DNA of 64,000 nucleotides from Romanomermis culicivorax (GCA_963922205.1 CAWUHX010000159.1:620001-684000), one strand, 5' to 3'. Positions 11,641 to 25,314 are shown, numbered from the stretch's first letter. Notes: a model not told the origin generated them from the sequence alone. Program-made: numbers and translations.

Positions 11641-13762
11641 CTAGAAACTATGTAAATTGATAATAAATTTTATTTTACAGAGGTATAACAACAAATAAAA
11701 CAAACCTATATAATCAGAATTGAATAGACTGATATAGATTGTAAATTGCACGAAATCTTCAGGTAAAGGCGAATAGTGAACATCAACAATGAAAAGTAAA
11801 GCGCTCAACAATAAAACAGAATGATGACATTTTACAATGAATAAAATGATGAAAAGATTATAAATTAAAATACCCGTAAGTGCGAATAATAAATCATTAA
11901 GGGTGAAAGTAAAGCATTTTAACAAAACAAACTATTACTCTAAAAAAGTGGCAATGATCCCATAGAAGTTGCTGGTATGCTCTACTTCTGTAATTGTGAC
12001 GTCAATTTTCCTTGTGGGTGTCTTTTTTATCTGAAAGCTATCAACCATTGCACTCACCTGGAATATTTACAAATGTTTCAACTTGTACAACTATTTTCGT
12101 AAACAAGAGTATTATTACCTCATCATATATCTGTTCCATAAATTTGATGCTGGGTTTCATTTGTTTACCGATGACGTATTTATAAAGCAAAGTAACCATC
12201 AACAAAATTTGTCTGAAAAATAGTATGATTCAACAGGTTGAACAGCTGATGCAAGCTTGAAGGTAATACATGATAATGATAAATAGAGTTATAACTGGCG
12301 CAAAATGCTGGAAAATTTTGAGATTGTGACCTTCTAAAATATACCAAAATTCATCTTCTCTGTATCTGACCTCCAAAATTTTCTTCCCTTTTCCAAATTA
12401 TTTTTCACGAAAAAGCACGATTTGGGAGGAAAAAATGGTGGTAGTATGTAGAGCAATAGCAAGACAAGCAAGAAAAATATAATTGAAATTCTGCTACAGA
12501 ACATCAAAAGTTTCCTGCTTGAAAACAGAAATTTAGGGTTCACGAGATGTCATGCTAATCATAAGCTTCTTCAGATGTTCATTATCAAATCATAAACCTC
12601 TAAGTTATTAATAAATCTCCAAATTTTTCGTTTCATGTTAATGTTCAATGCCACATCATCATCACTCAGATTCTTATCTATGCTAACAAATATTTTGGCA
12701 AAATCAGGATGGACAGGTTACATTTTTTTAAATTTGCTAATATATTGACATTCTACTCACCATTTTTTTCTTCAAAGACTTATTTCACATGAGAACTGAA
12801 CCCAAAATTTTTTTTCCTCATTTTGCAAAAATTTTTGGCATTTTAAAAACATGTATAATGTGGCTATCATACATGCATATGCAGGGGTTTGAAGGGGCAT
12901 TTATCCCTCAGCAGATTTTTATTGACCTCTAGCAGATTCTTGCTGACCCCCAGCAGATTTGACTTTCGCAGCAATGATTGAGGAGATAACAAAGGAAAAT
13001 CAGCAACAGAGAAGAGGAAATTGTCATGAAAAGGAAAATGATGCTGTGGTTTCACAATTTTTCTAGAAAAATCATACTTGATTTCAAAAAAACAACATTG
13101 AACTTTGAAAAGTGCCATCTAATCAAATTATTTCACACATCTGACTTACATTAAATAATATGCTGCTTGGATGTTAGATGACTTTCTGAGACCTTCCTCT
13201 TTGATAACAAGAACCAAAATAAATTTGTATTCCACCCCCTGTCCTGACTGACCCCCAGCCAGAGTTTTTTTATGCCAATTAGGAGCCATGGCTCCTAAAA
13301 ATTCTGATTGGCTCCCATAAATTTAGCGGCACAAGCCAAATTGGATTGTAAAAATTATAACCTAATGACCCTTTTGATCAGTAGATACCTGTACGGAGAT
13401 GCATTTTGAAATGGAAAATACCAAAAAAATTTTGGGCTTCGCACCAGATTTCAAATCATTTATGATTCATAGTATCATCCATACATGAACTTGGAGGGGA
13501 CCCCCACAAATTGGCCAACCATATACCCAACTCGGGTATGTGCCACCAATGAATTTCGCTAGTTTACACATATTTCATCAGGTCTTGGTGACCTGAGTTC
13601 ATATAAACAAAAAATTTGATTGGGTCAGCAATATTCACGAAGTTACAGTGCATTAAAGTTGGGAAAATTTCAGAAATTTCAGAAGTTTAGAATACTACGA
13701 TTCAGCAATGAATTTGATATTACTACATAATAGAGAAGATATACATAATAGAAAAGATATAA
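11641..13762. other. No gene seen
   Basis: AT-rich sequence with no convincing exon. A short segment near 13270-13330 containing GGAGCC/GGCTCC inverted motifs resembles 34.1-34.17 kb, again repeat-like. Confidence 0.4.
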
Positions 13763-14006
13763 CACTGATGTACGTTCATTTTAACAGGCAAGCTACGCTT
13801 GCTGCCATCAACAGAAGGAGGGTGATTTTAGCAGCCCACATTTATTCTTCCTTTGAAATCTTCCTTTGGCTTAACTTAGGGTACACCAGCTGCACCCCCG
13901 TTGTTGAGGCTCCTCCAAATGTGGTAGAACGGCTGCTAAAATCACCCTCCTTCTGTTGATGGCAGCAAGCATATAGCTTGCATGTTAAAATGAATGTACA
14001 TCATGT
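13763..14006. mobile_element. Foldback/MITE-like element with about 74-bp inverted arms
   Basis: The left arm 13763-13836 and right arm 13931-14006 are near-perfect reverse complements with a few mismatches and a 2-bp indel. They enclose a 94-bp loop that has no coding capacity. The arms include GAAGGAGGGTGATTTTAGC and its complement. No clear target-site duplication could be fixed. Typical of a non-autonomous DNA transposon that folds into a long hairpin. Confidence 0.8.
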
Positions 14007-14089
14007 ACCTGTTAAAGGGGTGTCAACCAGCTCCACTAATACCCAATATATGCTGAAAACAAAAATTTCAAACAGCAGTAACCATACAT

Positions 14090-14760
14090 GTAATTGGGGG
14101 GGACTGCTATGGGAACCCCCCCCCCAGAAATCATCGACCAATGACTAGCCGTTAGGCGACCACCTCCCCCCCAGGATTTTCCAATCCTATGGCTAGCCAT
14201 AGGGTAGTCCTATGGACCCCCATACCTTTGGTCGGAAAAATGTTAATTTTTTGATGAAAAATGTCAATTTTTGAACAAAAAATGGTCAAAAACATCAATT
14301 TTCTCGGCGTTTGGCGCCATAAATACATTTTTCATCATTTTTTAGACAAAAATTACTATTTTTTGAACTCTTTTTCGAACTTTTTTCGTGAAAAATCGAA
14401 TTTTTTTTTGCTTGAGAGACCCCTCCCCCAAAATTTCAGGAATTACTGACCCCCAGCCCAAAAAAAGTGGCCCAACCACCCTCCCCCAGACCTCAGGACT
14501 TTGTTACATGTATGGGGGTAACTCCACCAATATTCGCGACCCAATCAAAATTATTCTTGTTCTGAACTCGTCTCATCAGGAACTTCTAGAAAATGAATGA
14601 ATTACGAAAATTAATGAAGGGCACATATGTATTCACCAAAAACTCCCTGAACCCCCCCCCCCCCCAGTTTGGAAAAAATTAAAAAAATTTGCAAAAAATT
14701 TCGACTTTTTTCGAACCCCCCCCCAACTGGTCAGAGGTCTTACAGGTATGGTATCATCCT
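14090..14760. repeat. Poly-C/poly-G-bearing dispersed repeat fragments
   Basis: Several C runs of 8-13 bases (for example near 14120, 14650 and 14716) sit in otherwise AT-rich DNA. The stretch near 14700-14760, read on the minus strand, contains ACCTGTAAGA, matching repeat sequence at 21.81 and 56.48 kb. Interpreted as fragments of the same dispersed repeats; no gene. Confidence 0.4.
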
Positions 14761-15099
14761 GTTGTGCAATTAGAAAATGTCGGCCTAGTTTATGCTTATA
14801 GCTTTTAAAAATCAGCCTGCTATGGGAGAATGTTTTATACCTTGTATTGTTTTTTTGCATATTTGACAAAAATCAAGGTTTTTCTAGATTGTTTTTACAA
14901 AATCGTTTTGCAGTGCTTTAGAATTTTTGGTTATCATGAACATAACTTTTTGCATTTGGAAAATGATTGAAACATCATCGGCATGGGGAAATGGCAGATT
15001 TTCTTGCTATCTGAAAAAGCTATCCAGATTCTTTGTTGATTGCCTAATTTTTGAATTTTAGTTTGCCAGACTTGAATTCACTGAAAAATTGGACACATT

Positions 15100-16680
15100 T
15101 CATGCAGGGAAAAAATATTTAAAATATTTATTTTCCAATGCTATAGAATATCAGAACCTGAAATTTTCTTCTGGTGCTAAGAGCCGGAAATAATTATCAA
15201 TACACAAGTCGAAGTAAAATACCTATATCGCGCATTTTTAAGCTTCAAATCATTTGAAAATTTTTTGATAAATAATTATGATTGGTACTGCCTGTAGATA
15301 TATCAGATTGAAAATTAAGGAAAAACGCTTCGTGCTGGGTTTCAATTCATTTATGATTTTTCACATTATTCTAGTGCGCAGTTATAAGAGATCATTCTAA
15401 TTAGTGCTTATAGGTTCTATCTAATTATCAACATGTTATGGATAAATGTTTGATCCTGTGTTGTTTGTTGACGAATTTGATGAGAACTAACATTTTCTCC
15501 GTCATTTTCCCAAAATTATTTTGCATCTTCATAAAAATTTCGACTTTTATGAGATTAAAACATTTAGAGTGTAGAAATTTTTTCCCATTAGAAGATCAAA
15601 ATTCTTGGTCGCTTGCCTAGTTTTTGAATTCCAGTTTGTCAGACTGAAAATTTATTAAATTCACTGAGAAATCAAACCTTCTGTCTGGAAATAAGTAAAA
15701 AGATTCATTTTCCAGTGTTCTAGAATATCAAAATCCAGAAAAAATTTTCGGCACTGGGCACCGAACTAATTACTCTAGTTCAGTCATGCTAATCTTTTCT
15801 TTCTGTCTCCAAAACTCAGAAAATTGGGTTTTAAATGCCTAAAACTCACGCAGATCGAATGAAATACAAAAAACTAGTTTGTGATGTTTTTTTCCGACAA
15901 ATTTAAGCAAATTTATCGATTTTAGTGAGCAACCAAAAATTTATCTGTGCAATCAAAATTTTTCCTCAAGTTGCACATTGCAACCACTGTTTTTTTCCTT
16001 AAATGGGGTGTTTTTAGGAAAAAAATTTCGAAATGAGGAAAAAAAATTTTGGGTATGGTTCTCATTGTGGAAAAAATTTTGGGGAACTCTAAACCGAAAA
16101 AATGCGTTTGGTGGACTTTAAAAGGTGAAAATCTCAAAACTTTCCGGCGCTTCGCGCCGGTCATGGGTATAATGATAACTATATTCTATCAGGCGCAGCC
16201 GCTAGCATATCTACTTCGACTTACTAATTAATGCTCAACAGTTTCTATCAATCAAGTTAGCTCGTTTCATTTTCTAATCGTTTACAGTTAATTATGTCGC
16301 CGAAAATAGAGATTTTTCATCAAGTCTAAATTTTTTCTCTCGATGATTAGGATTTTTTAAACGTTTGCAATCTGAACTTTTGCGTTTATTGAAGGTGTAA
16401 ATTGAAGATATTGCTCTAGAACGAGATTTTAAATTATTTGTTCACGAATTATCTGTTGGAGAGATTTATTTTTCAGCGTTTTAGAATACAAAAACCCGAA
16501 AATTTTTTCGGCGCTCGGCGCCGGAATAGGAAGCAAATTACACTTCGTCAGTCTGATTTTAATTTATTTCCCAACGTTGTGAAGGTTCATTTTCCAGCGT
16601 TTTAGAAAGTGAAAATCCAAAAATTTTTCCGGCGCTCAGCGCCGGACCAAGAACTTAAGAAAGATAGATGATTCTAATCG
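15100..16680. repeat. Recurring unit ending in a CGGCGC...GCGCCG hairpin
   Basis: A unit of the form TTTTCCAGCGTTTTAGAAT, then an A-rich run and AATTTTT, then CCGGCGC-n3-5-GCGCCGG recurs. The best hairpins are at 16144-16160, 16509-16524 and 16629-16645. Decayed ones are near 15171-15187 and 15749-15763, and a related one at 14304-14320. Outliers appear at about 34.64 and 41.37 kb. GC-rich palindromes in such AT-rich sequence are likely structural parts of a repeat family; no protein coding seen. Confidence 0.65.
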
Positions 16681-17329
16681 GAATCACAGAACTGTTGATA
16701 GCAGATAAATTCATGAGAAATTTATCGTTAACTTGCTTTATCCGCTCCTACAGAACACCAATATGTTCTTGATGAGCTCATTTTGACTAACATAACCAGA
16801 ATTTTCTCAATTTTTTCCTCATTTTCGCAGGTTTCTGACTACAAATACAACAAAATGCCTGGGTAGGCTCCTAAAATGCATAAAAAAGCACCCGTAGCTA
16901 AATTATAAGCATTTTAAAAATGTGGAAAATTTTTGGAAAATGAGGAAAAAAATTTTGGGTCTGGTTCTCATGTGGAAAAAATCCGAGGAAAAAAACGGTG
17001 TGTATATACATGAAAAAACAAAAAAAAACCAAGAATTTTCGAAAGTCTGACTACAGTAAATGCAGTATAACATCATAACTGCTACTAGAGGAGCGGAATA
17101 AACATGCGCATCAGTCATTGATGCAACTTGAAAAATTCGAATTGGTCCAATTCGGAAAAATGATGATTTTTTGTATCTAAAGTAACTTCAAACTTGTTAA
17201 TGACAACTCAAAATTTTCAATTCGAATCTACTTAAAAATCAGTAATTATTCAACTAATTCAATTATTTTGAGTTACCCCAACACACTTGTCATACTTGAG
17301 TGGACCCATGAACTTTTTTTACAGTGCAT

Positions 17330-18010
17330 GATACTGTTAATGAAACGTGTAACGTTACTCTTTTGCACAACATTATAGCATTGTAATGTATAACATTACC
17401 GGTATAACATTTTATGTTATACAGGAAATCATAAGATCTATATTGACCTTATGATAACGTACGAGGATCCTATGCTATACAGGTAATCATAAGATCTATG
17501 TTGATCTTATGACCATCTTATCATATACCATGTACCGTATTATGTCTTACCACAAAAAATATCCTGAAATTTACTGATAGCAAGCAGAGAATTAACAAAT
17601 GTGCTACAGCCTTTTCCGATGTCTTTCATTAATTGGATACTTGTTTTTTGTGTGTAGAAAACTACCTGAAGTGGTAGTGCATAAGATCTATATAGACGTC
17701 ACTTTTTCATACAATAATTTTTTTCTATCATTAACAGTTTTAGCAGTATTTATCAACCTTTACAAAGCCCATCCTGTAAAATAATGCACACAAAATTTTT
17801 ATCAAAAAAAAAAAATTATCGATCCATATAAACCATATGTGCTACCATCGTCCACATAAGATCGGCGTATCCTTATATAAGCTAATATAAGCTTATATAA
17901 GCTTATGTTATACCTAATGCACTACGAGACCTTATACACTACCCTATACTTGCTTATAAGTACTCGAAATCCTGGGTTGGAAGCATTTTATAAAAAACAG
18001 ACTATAATTT
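17330..18010. repeat. CTTATAAG/ATAAGATC-rich palindromic repeat
   Basis: Multiple overlapping short palindromes (AAGATCTATNTTGATCTTAT, CTTATATAAGCTTATATAAG) lie in this block, which resembles 11.42-11.64 kb. Its end near 17940-18010 is the inverted counterpart of 19305-19340. Probably the terminal part of a non-autonomous element. Confidence 0.5.
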
Positions 18011-18119
18011 CTATTACGGTGCAAATTTTGTGCAAAGTTTCATGGAAAAAATTTTTTTGAATGGGGACCTTACAATTTACAACGTTTCTAAGAAAAATTA
18101 GCAATTTACAAAATGAAAT

Positions 18120-18310
18120 TTAAACAACCTGTGTCTATTTTCGGGGAAACGGGATTTGACAATTTTGGAGAATTCTCTCAGGGAAAAACGAAAATCAATG
18201 TTTGATTTAAAGCACCCTTGGGGGAAACGCGACTTTCAGGCAATTGGAACATTGGGGGAAAAGGGACATTTGGGGAATGTGGATACACCATCCCTTATAA
18301 GTCACTGGCT
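18120..18310. repeat. GGGGAAA-rich repeat fragment
   Basis: Repeated GGGGAAACG/GGGGGAAAAGGGAC motifs are the reverse complement in style of the TTCCCC-rich block at 11013-11090, including a shared ATCCCTTAT motif near the edge. This suggests two members of one small element family. Confidence 0.4.
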
Positions 18311-19304
18311 GGTTATCAAGGAGCATTATTTGGTGGTGCACAGTTTTTTGACATTACAGTGGTGAATATCAAATAAAGTAAATAGAGAATTTAAACTTGT
18401 CCAAATTTGTCATAATTTATGGGATCAAATACAGCATTCCAAGGCAGAAATAATTTTGTGACAAACCTTTTTATAGTTGCCTTAACCCTTTTTACCAAAC
18501 TTATAAAAATCTTTTTAAATTTGTAATTGCTACCGAAAAAGACCATTTTTTAAGAGAACATATTTTGAACTTTAAAATCAATTTTCCCCTAAGTCTTGAA
18601 TTAGCTAGAACGACGTTTCATATGCATAAAGTGAACCGTATAAAATCCAAAACCACACATGAAATCCACCAGCTATTAATTATAGTATGTAAATTTTTGT
18701 TTAGATGTCCGACGAATAGACAAGAGTTTTGTGTGCGTCTGGTTAGGTGAAAATTTCTGCTGACCACTCCTTTACCTGGCGAAAAAAATCCAAAGCACAA
18801 AGGTTTTTGGAACTCATATATTTTCATGTTATTTTTCGGCAGCATTTTCCTCATTTTGAAGGCGAATTATGAACAGAAATGCGAGGTCAATACCAAACCA
18901 GTGCTATTTATTTGTTTTCTAGTAGTTTAATTGCCATTATACCCATAATAAATGATCATAAACCCAACAATTTTATCATCAGAAGAATGTCAACCAGAAG
19001 CTGACACCGAGTAGCATTCTGAATCAATACTTCATCCACTTTGAAAAGATCGATGCAGTGTCAAAGTTTGGGCAAAGACAATCAGGAAGTCATTTTCTAT
19101 AATCTTGGAATAATTGAAAAGAGTGATGACATGAAGGAAAAATGTATGATGAAGGAAAAATTTATTGAATAGTCAACTAGCCTTGAAATAATCTTAAATA
19201 CAAGTTCGGCTGCGACCTTCCAACATCGATCATCTCAAAACGAATGGAGTATTGTGGCGATTGATAAAACAAACAAAGACACATGTTCAGCTAAATTTCC
19301 CAAA

Positions 19305-19570
19305 CATAGTCTGTTTTTTATAAAATGCTTCCAAATAGAAAAGTGACACAAATTAGTACGTCAAAATCGTTTACATGTTTACATATTATTTACATATTGT
19401 AAAATTGTTCACTCGAAAAATGTTAAAGGTTAGGCCAGTATGCTCACAAATTTCCAATCTTACACAATATATTGTTTATAAGAAAATCGTGAAAATCTGA
19501 AATGCTGCTTGCTCTCCACTTCCATTATTTATTTCGAAGCATTTCAAGAAAAAAAGACTATAGATCAAAT
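19305..19570. repeat. Inverted counterpart of 11180-11430
   Basis: Read on the minus strand, this block matches 11180-11430 from the TAGTCTGTTTTTCTTG segment to the CCTAACC segment with scattered differences. Together they are an inverted pair about 8 kb apart, or two insertions in opposite orientation. Confidence 0.65.
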
Positions 19571-20019
19571 GAATGACGATTTATCCTGTTTCTGAAATCT
19601 ATTGTCCTCTCTCGAAACAAAATGAATGACAAAAACGAAAGAGTGGAAGCAGAAAAAGAAGAAAGGTCAAAGGAAGGAAATCGACTTTTAATTTTCAGTT
19701 TTCAAAAGATGAGACTCCAATAGCATGATCAATAAAAGTAAAATGCAAACCACAGCAAACTGTAATGGAAATATCAAGAAATAAACGTTTTTTTCTGACA
19801 ATTATGATCTATTTTTTTCAAATATCAAAGCTATGCTCATCGGTTCATTATGACGAGTGACTTATTGACATGCACTGGAACACCAGCTAAGCAGTAGTTC
19901 TGATACAAAAATAAAATCCACACTTCATAGGAAATAATCAGCTAAAATACGAAGTACACCCAAAAAAGAACACATACACTAGGCAAAAATTTTCAATAGT
20001 CCAAACTAAAATTTTCTAC

Positions 20020-22060
20020 CAATTTTCATCACGTTGTCGGGCTTCAGGGTGCATTGTGCCCCTTAATTTATGCAGTTTTTTCAACATGATACTCGATGTA
20101 CACATTTTGCCAACACAGTACAAACTAACAGTACAAACTATATCTGTTTTTCGCACACGCAATGTTGCAATGTGCGACTTTGGCCAATAATTTAGGTTGC
20201 CCACTCTGAAATTGATAAATTCAGAAAAACGATTAAACACTAATTCTCTTGAACTTCATTAAAATTGCGCCAATTCTATTTTTGCAACTGGATTTAATAA
20301 GCTTTCGGGGAAAACAATGAAAAGTGTATGGAAAGAAAAAGTATATTTCAATGCTTCTAAAAAGATGGAAAATGCATATATTCTTGTCCAACTATAGGTT
20401 ATCGATCATAATCACTGTTTTTAGCATGTAAATAATCTTAATAATGCAGGGAAGGCGTGTTTTTAGATGATTTATTGCACGATAACGTAAGTAGAAGAGA
20501 ATTCAGCAGCGGATATTTTATCTTTTAGCTGAAGATTGTTAATCGTGGCACATAGCGTGGAAAATTTTTCATAATTTCAATACTCTAAATTGTAGAAAAA
20601 TCTTTTTTCAGCATTTACTTCTCGTATAAAAGCATTACTTCTTCAGTGATTTTCCAGTGGTACAAAAATATATAAATAAGGCACTAATTATTGTTCCACA
20701 CTGATAATGTCTGAATTCTATTCCAAATGGGAAAAAGTTTATGTTCACGAAACACAAAAATATTTAAACACTAAAAACAAAATTTCAGAAAAAAATCGTG
20801 AAAAATCTCATTTATTCAATTACATCAAGAAACAATACGAGTTCAAACATTTTGCCATGATGTATTGATGTTTAAAGGCTGTAATCATAGGATAAGATGA
20901 AATTTTTCAACTGTGAACTAGAAATAACAAACAGAGTTTCAAATCATTTAAAATCCACCATTATGTGCCCAAAAATTTTCAAGATTTTTCGTTTCAAAAC
21001 ATATGAAAACAAATTTCCGAACAGGAAATCCTATAAATTAATCAAAAGGGTCGTCAGGCATCAGGTTGCACTGTGCAGCAAAAAGTCTCTATGGTGCTAT
21101 GGAAGAGGAAGACTCTTTAGGCGAAAATCGAGCACATTTTTTCGGCGAGCCTACTTAAATGCATACAAAACTTTGACAATGCCCCCTACATGCAACAGCA
21201 GCATTATTTGGATTCATCAATCCATTTTTGTATAGCCTGCTTCGGATGATTAAACACGCGTAAATAAACAATTTACAAACAAAGAAATTAATACGAGCTA
21301 TAATAATTAATTGATAAATAATAATCAAGAACAGATCTCTATAATCAAGAACAGATCTATCGCTGATTATTATCATGAACAGAACAGCATATTGATGTGT
21401 GCAAAATTATGAAGAAGCCCATGAGAAAGTCGAATCAAATACTATAAACATTAATATGGATATATAGCGCGAGACAAATAATCAAATTACTGATGACAAA
21501 CGTACTCTCAAGATATAAAATAACAACTGTCGATGAAATAACCACTAACAATAAATCATCCTTCCATTATATTAGAAATTTTAAAAATGGTATTCACGTG
21601 CCTTCATGAGTTCGATTGGAAAAGTATGTGTCCAGAAGAATAAAAATTTCTAAGGATTACTTAATGAAGTTCCTGAATTCAAATCATGTCAAAAAAAGAA
21701 CTCATCATGTGAAGACATTTGAAAAGTTGAGAAGTTCATTTTCCTCAAATTATTTGTTAAAGGAGAAATATGAACCGCCATCAAATATCGAATCAAAGTA
21801 AAGTCGATGAACATACCTGTAAGAGGCTCGACAAGTTTGGAGGGTGTGTGGGGGCACAACCGATTTTACCCAAAAAGTAAACAACGAAAAATTTTTTCAA
21901 AAAAGACCATAAGGGGCAATTTTTACCCAGTCTGGTCAAGTTGGGGAAGGTGTTCTCTTCCCTCACTTACAGGTGTGAAGATCATCAATCAGAAGATGGA
22001 ATTATAATTCCTTTTAGATCATCAGAATTATTAAGATCATTTATTAGGCAGTAGTGATGA
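20020..22060. repeat. Composite dispersed repeat, copy 1
   Basis: The part 20690-22060 aligns in the same orientation with 41570-42130 and 55520-56720 (shared segments around ACTGATAATG, ATCTCTATAATCAAGAAC, GATTATTATCATGAA). Its upstream part, 20160-20690, resembles 40730-41570. Short open frames inside are not conserved between copies, so I call no gene. Confidence 0.65.
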
Positions 22061-23470
22061 GCAATGTTTTTTCTGCCAGGAAAACACGACCGTTGAAGTT
22101 TTTTTAAGATGACTAGAATTTTCTTTTTGAATCCTAAACCGTTTCTCAGACATTTTCTTGTTTTATTCTTCCAGAACAGATGAAAAATATTTTTACCTCT
22201 ATTCAGTGTGATTAATATAGCTTTTTCATTAAATAAATTACCAAATTTTTGTCTGTGCACAAAAAACGTCGATATTGAGCAGAAAATAAAAAACGCCGAT
22301 AGTTTTAACGATTCCCTCATTAAAGATAAAAAATATATTCTAGTCATCGCCGACTTTAATTGCTGATCTCTTATTTAATTCAAAAACACTGTGTGCTTTT
22401 GGATCATTTGAATAATGATTTCAATATTTTAATTACATTAAACCCGAAAATTCTCATTTTTTCCCCATTTTTTACGAATGAATGACTCTAAGGGTTTAAG
22501 AATATTAGAATAAGTTTTAAAACGATTAAATAAAGCGTCTTTGAGGGTTTTACAGACAGAAAAACGAATGGAGTAAAAGAAGGGAGAACATCCTAGTTGG
22601 GGGAAGAATCAGCAGAAAAAACAGTGCTTTGGAAATCGGGAGAATATAAAGTCAAACATTGCATATGGAAAAATTGTACCAAGGCCATCAATTTTCCTAT
22701 TTGTATTAAACATCAAAAATAGGAATTTCTTTTTCAAATTGCAAATCTCACTCAATAAACTGAGAGTTTAAAATTTCTGTTTATTTACTTATATTCATTA
22801 TTGTCAATCTATAATTTTGCAGCAGTAAAACAAACACACTATCTGACGAAAATGTCCTGCTGGTCAGGCCAAATATGTTATGTAGATCGACTTGGGGCAT
22901 AGATCGCCAAATAAGATTTATGTAGATCAACTGAGGACGCAGAAAAAAATTTTGCTTTTTCAACCCTTATCATGACTGAAAATCGGGGAAATTAGCCTTA
23001 CCAGTGGAAAAATTTATGCCAAGTGGCACCAATAGTCAAAATTTTGTGTGCCATTTCAAATTTTTCGGGTGCCAAAGTTCATGTTTCGGCACAAAAAACC
23101 ACTATTTTAACTTCAAACTTCAAATGAAGTCCAGAACAGCTCAAAATTTTTTTCACCAAATAATTTTGATGGAATGAACAGCAAACATGAGATAAGTACA
23201 ATATTGACTGAAAAATAAAATATTCTTCAACATTTGAAACACAGCTCTATGAAAAATAGGGAACAGTAAACAAAATGAGGTGGAAAGGTGGCGAGCATTC
23301 AAATTCCCATTCACGAAAAATTTTTGGCTACAGTATATTCTAGAAAAGATCAGAAGGAATTAATAATGGTGGAAATTTATCGATTTTTCAACAGGCAGTG
23401 TTGTCAAGCCCAAATGGCTGCAGTGAAAACGCCATGAAATAAAATAAAATTGAGGAAGGGTTTTTTTAAG
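22061..23470. other. No gene seen
   Basis: AT-rich sequence without a supported exon, RNA gene or recognisable mobile element. Confidence 0.4.
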
Positions 23471-23479
23471 ATTGTCTAG

Positions 23480-23965
23480 GGTTATTCAGGCCCTTCAACA
23501 AAGGTTCTTCAAATTCGAAAGAGTCACAGAAACAGGAGCTGGAAATGATCAACAGTTCTTATATTGGAAACTAAACCTTTAGGGTGTTGTATAAATTTTT
23601 TTCAGATTCAAAAGAACATTTGTCATAATAATGGACCTTCACTTGAAGTCATATGTCGACTGAATGGCTTTTATAAGGTCAACTGTAGATTAACTACAAT
23701 TTTTCTTGATAGTGGATAACATAAATTTCATCAGTCACTATGAGTATAATTTCGCCCTGCATTATTGTATAGCCTGAATTTTGTTTTGAATGGTGCACCT
23801 CCAAAGGCAAGCTATTAATCCATACTTGCGCATTTCAAGTAGGATTTCAAGAACCAGCATACGTTCCATCTGATGGTTCTCCCATACATCAAAAATGGCT
23901 TGAATGTTACCATCATGAGCCTCAATAGGGGTGTGAGTGGGATTGAAAAACTTGTACCCTTCCAA
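23480..23965 (+). pseudogene. Unknown family gene P, decayed dispersed copy
   Basis: Translation of about 23486-23572 gives QALQQRFFKFERVTETG, matching exon b of gene P. From about 23650 the frame matches exon c (KSYVD, stop, MAFIRSTVD, stop; then HYEYNFALHYCIA, stop) with many stops. Orientation is the same as the right arm. It lies inside the spacer of the inverted duplication and shows that the family was dispersed before the arms formed. Confidence 0.6.
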
Positions 23966-24439
23966 CCCTCATTACCTTAAAGCAATCCTGCTCCTGGTCT
24001 TCCCATTGTGCAGAAATCAAGCACAATAATTATCTATTTGGACTTTTCATTTAACTTGATTTATATTAGAATATTTTTTTAAGATCCACTGAGAGTAAGT
24101 ACTACACAGTTGTATACAAATTTATTCTCCCAATATAGATTTAAAATCATTCAATCACAACTGTTTATTGAAAGCATTAAAAAGCCCCAAGCATTTATAT
24201 ACAACACAATGACCAATTTGTAACATAAACACATTGCAATTTGAAACCTTATCAAATAAACAGGGTTGCTAGGCTTTGGTTTTTGCTTTTTGTCTTTTTG
24301 GTTCTCTAATAAACTAAAAATCAAAATTGTCTTGGTTTCTGGTTTTTTTTGACCTATAGGGTGAAAGAGCTTTAATCAAACCTTGAGTAAAAAACAAATT
24401 TAAAAAATGAGATGAATCATTTAGAAGCACTTTTGGGCA

Positions 24440-24700
24440 TAGCAGCCTGAAAACCATTTATCCATTTATCTACAAATGGACAGTAAAGATCTTGATGAGC
24501 AGAAATTGGCAGAAAAAGTAAAAAACCAGATTCAAGTAGTGACATCAATACATATAAAAAAAGCCAACACAAAAAGTACTGGTCATTTCTTGGAACATCA
24601 ACTCTAGGTGTTGAAAGTGGGCAACAGCTCTGGATCAATTGCTGAATTTTCTACTTCATTTCTGACTCAAAACTGCAAAAAACTAGAGGTAAGATCAGTC
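24440..24700. repeat. Dispersed repeat, inverted relative of 48480-48760
   Basis: The segment around AAAAAGTACTGGTCATTT to TTGCTGAATTTTC matches the reverse complement of 48.48-48.6 kb, including ATCAACTCTA. Both frames contain a short shared peptide (NDQYFL on the minus strand here), so it may be a transposon exon remnant, but neither copy is long enough to identify. Confidence 0.5.
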
Positions 24701-25314
24701 TTGTATGCCGGATTCAAAAATGAGATGTTCAACAGAGGAAAAAACAGTTATTTAATGGTTAAAGTAGCACAGATTATCTTGTGCAAATGCACATACTTTT
24801 TCTTCACCTCCAGACATTTTCTTTCTGTTTTTTGTTGAAGTATAGTGTTTTTTATGCTGATTATAAAATATAGTGTTCTTAATATCTAAAAGAAGCACGT
24901 GTGTAGAACCTTCCCTTGAATAGAATATAACAGTTCAGTATAATTCAAACAAAACTTACACTCTCTTTATGCATCATAAGTCAGGACAGTCACCTTGGCT
25001 GTATGATGATGACCAGCATGTCCAAGGTGGAACTTTCTCTTTTTCATATCTTCATCGTTGTTCCATAGCAGGCTTATGCATCAAGTTGCTGGGGCTCGAT
25101 GCACAATCAGGAAGTTGACTGGAGAAAATCCCTCTGAAGTCTGAAAACACTAGGATAAGATATTTTTCAATTAGGCATGAATTAATTTGACCAATCATTA
25201 TTTACATTATTCACTTGGAAATATGAGCATCCAACTTGCCCATTTTGAAACTAACAAAAATATTTTTCTGCTGTGAATCCTATCATTCTGTTGTCCAACG
25301 ATTTTTTGGAGCTT
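24701..25314. other. No gene seen
   Basis: No supported coding or RNA feature between the dispersed repeat and the right arm of the inverted duplication. Confidence 0.4.

Noticed and set aside
11641-11925. 94-codon minus-strand frame rich in L, I and F that looks like membrane segments
   Set aside because: A- and T-rich DNA gives F/I/L/K-rich translations by chance; no start context, domain or conserved copy.
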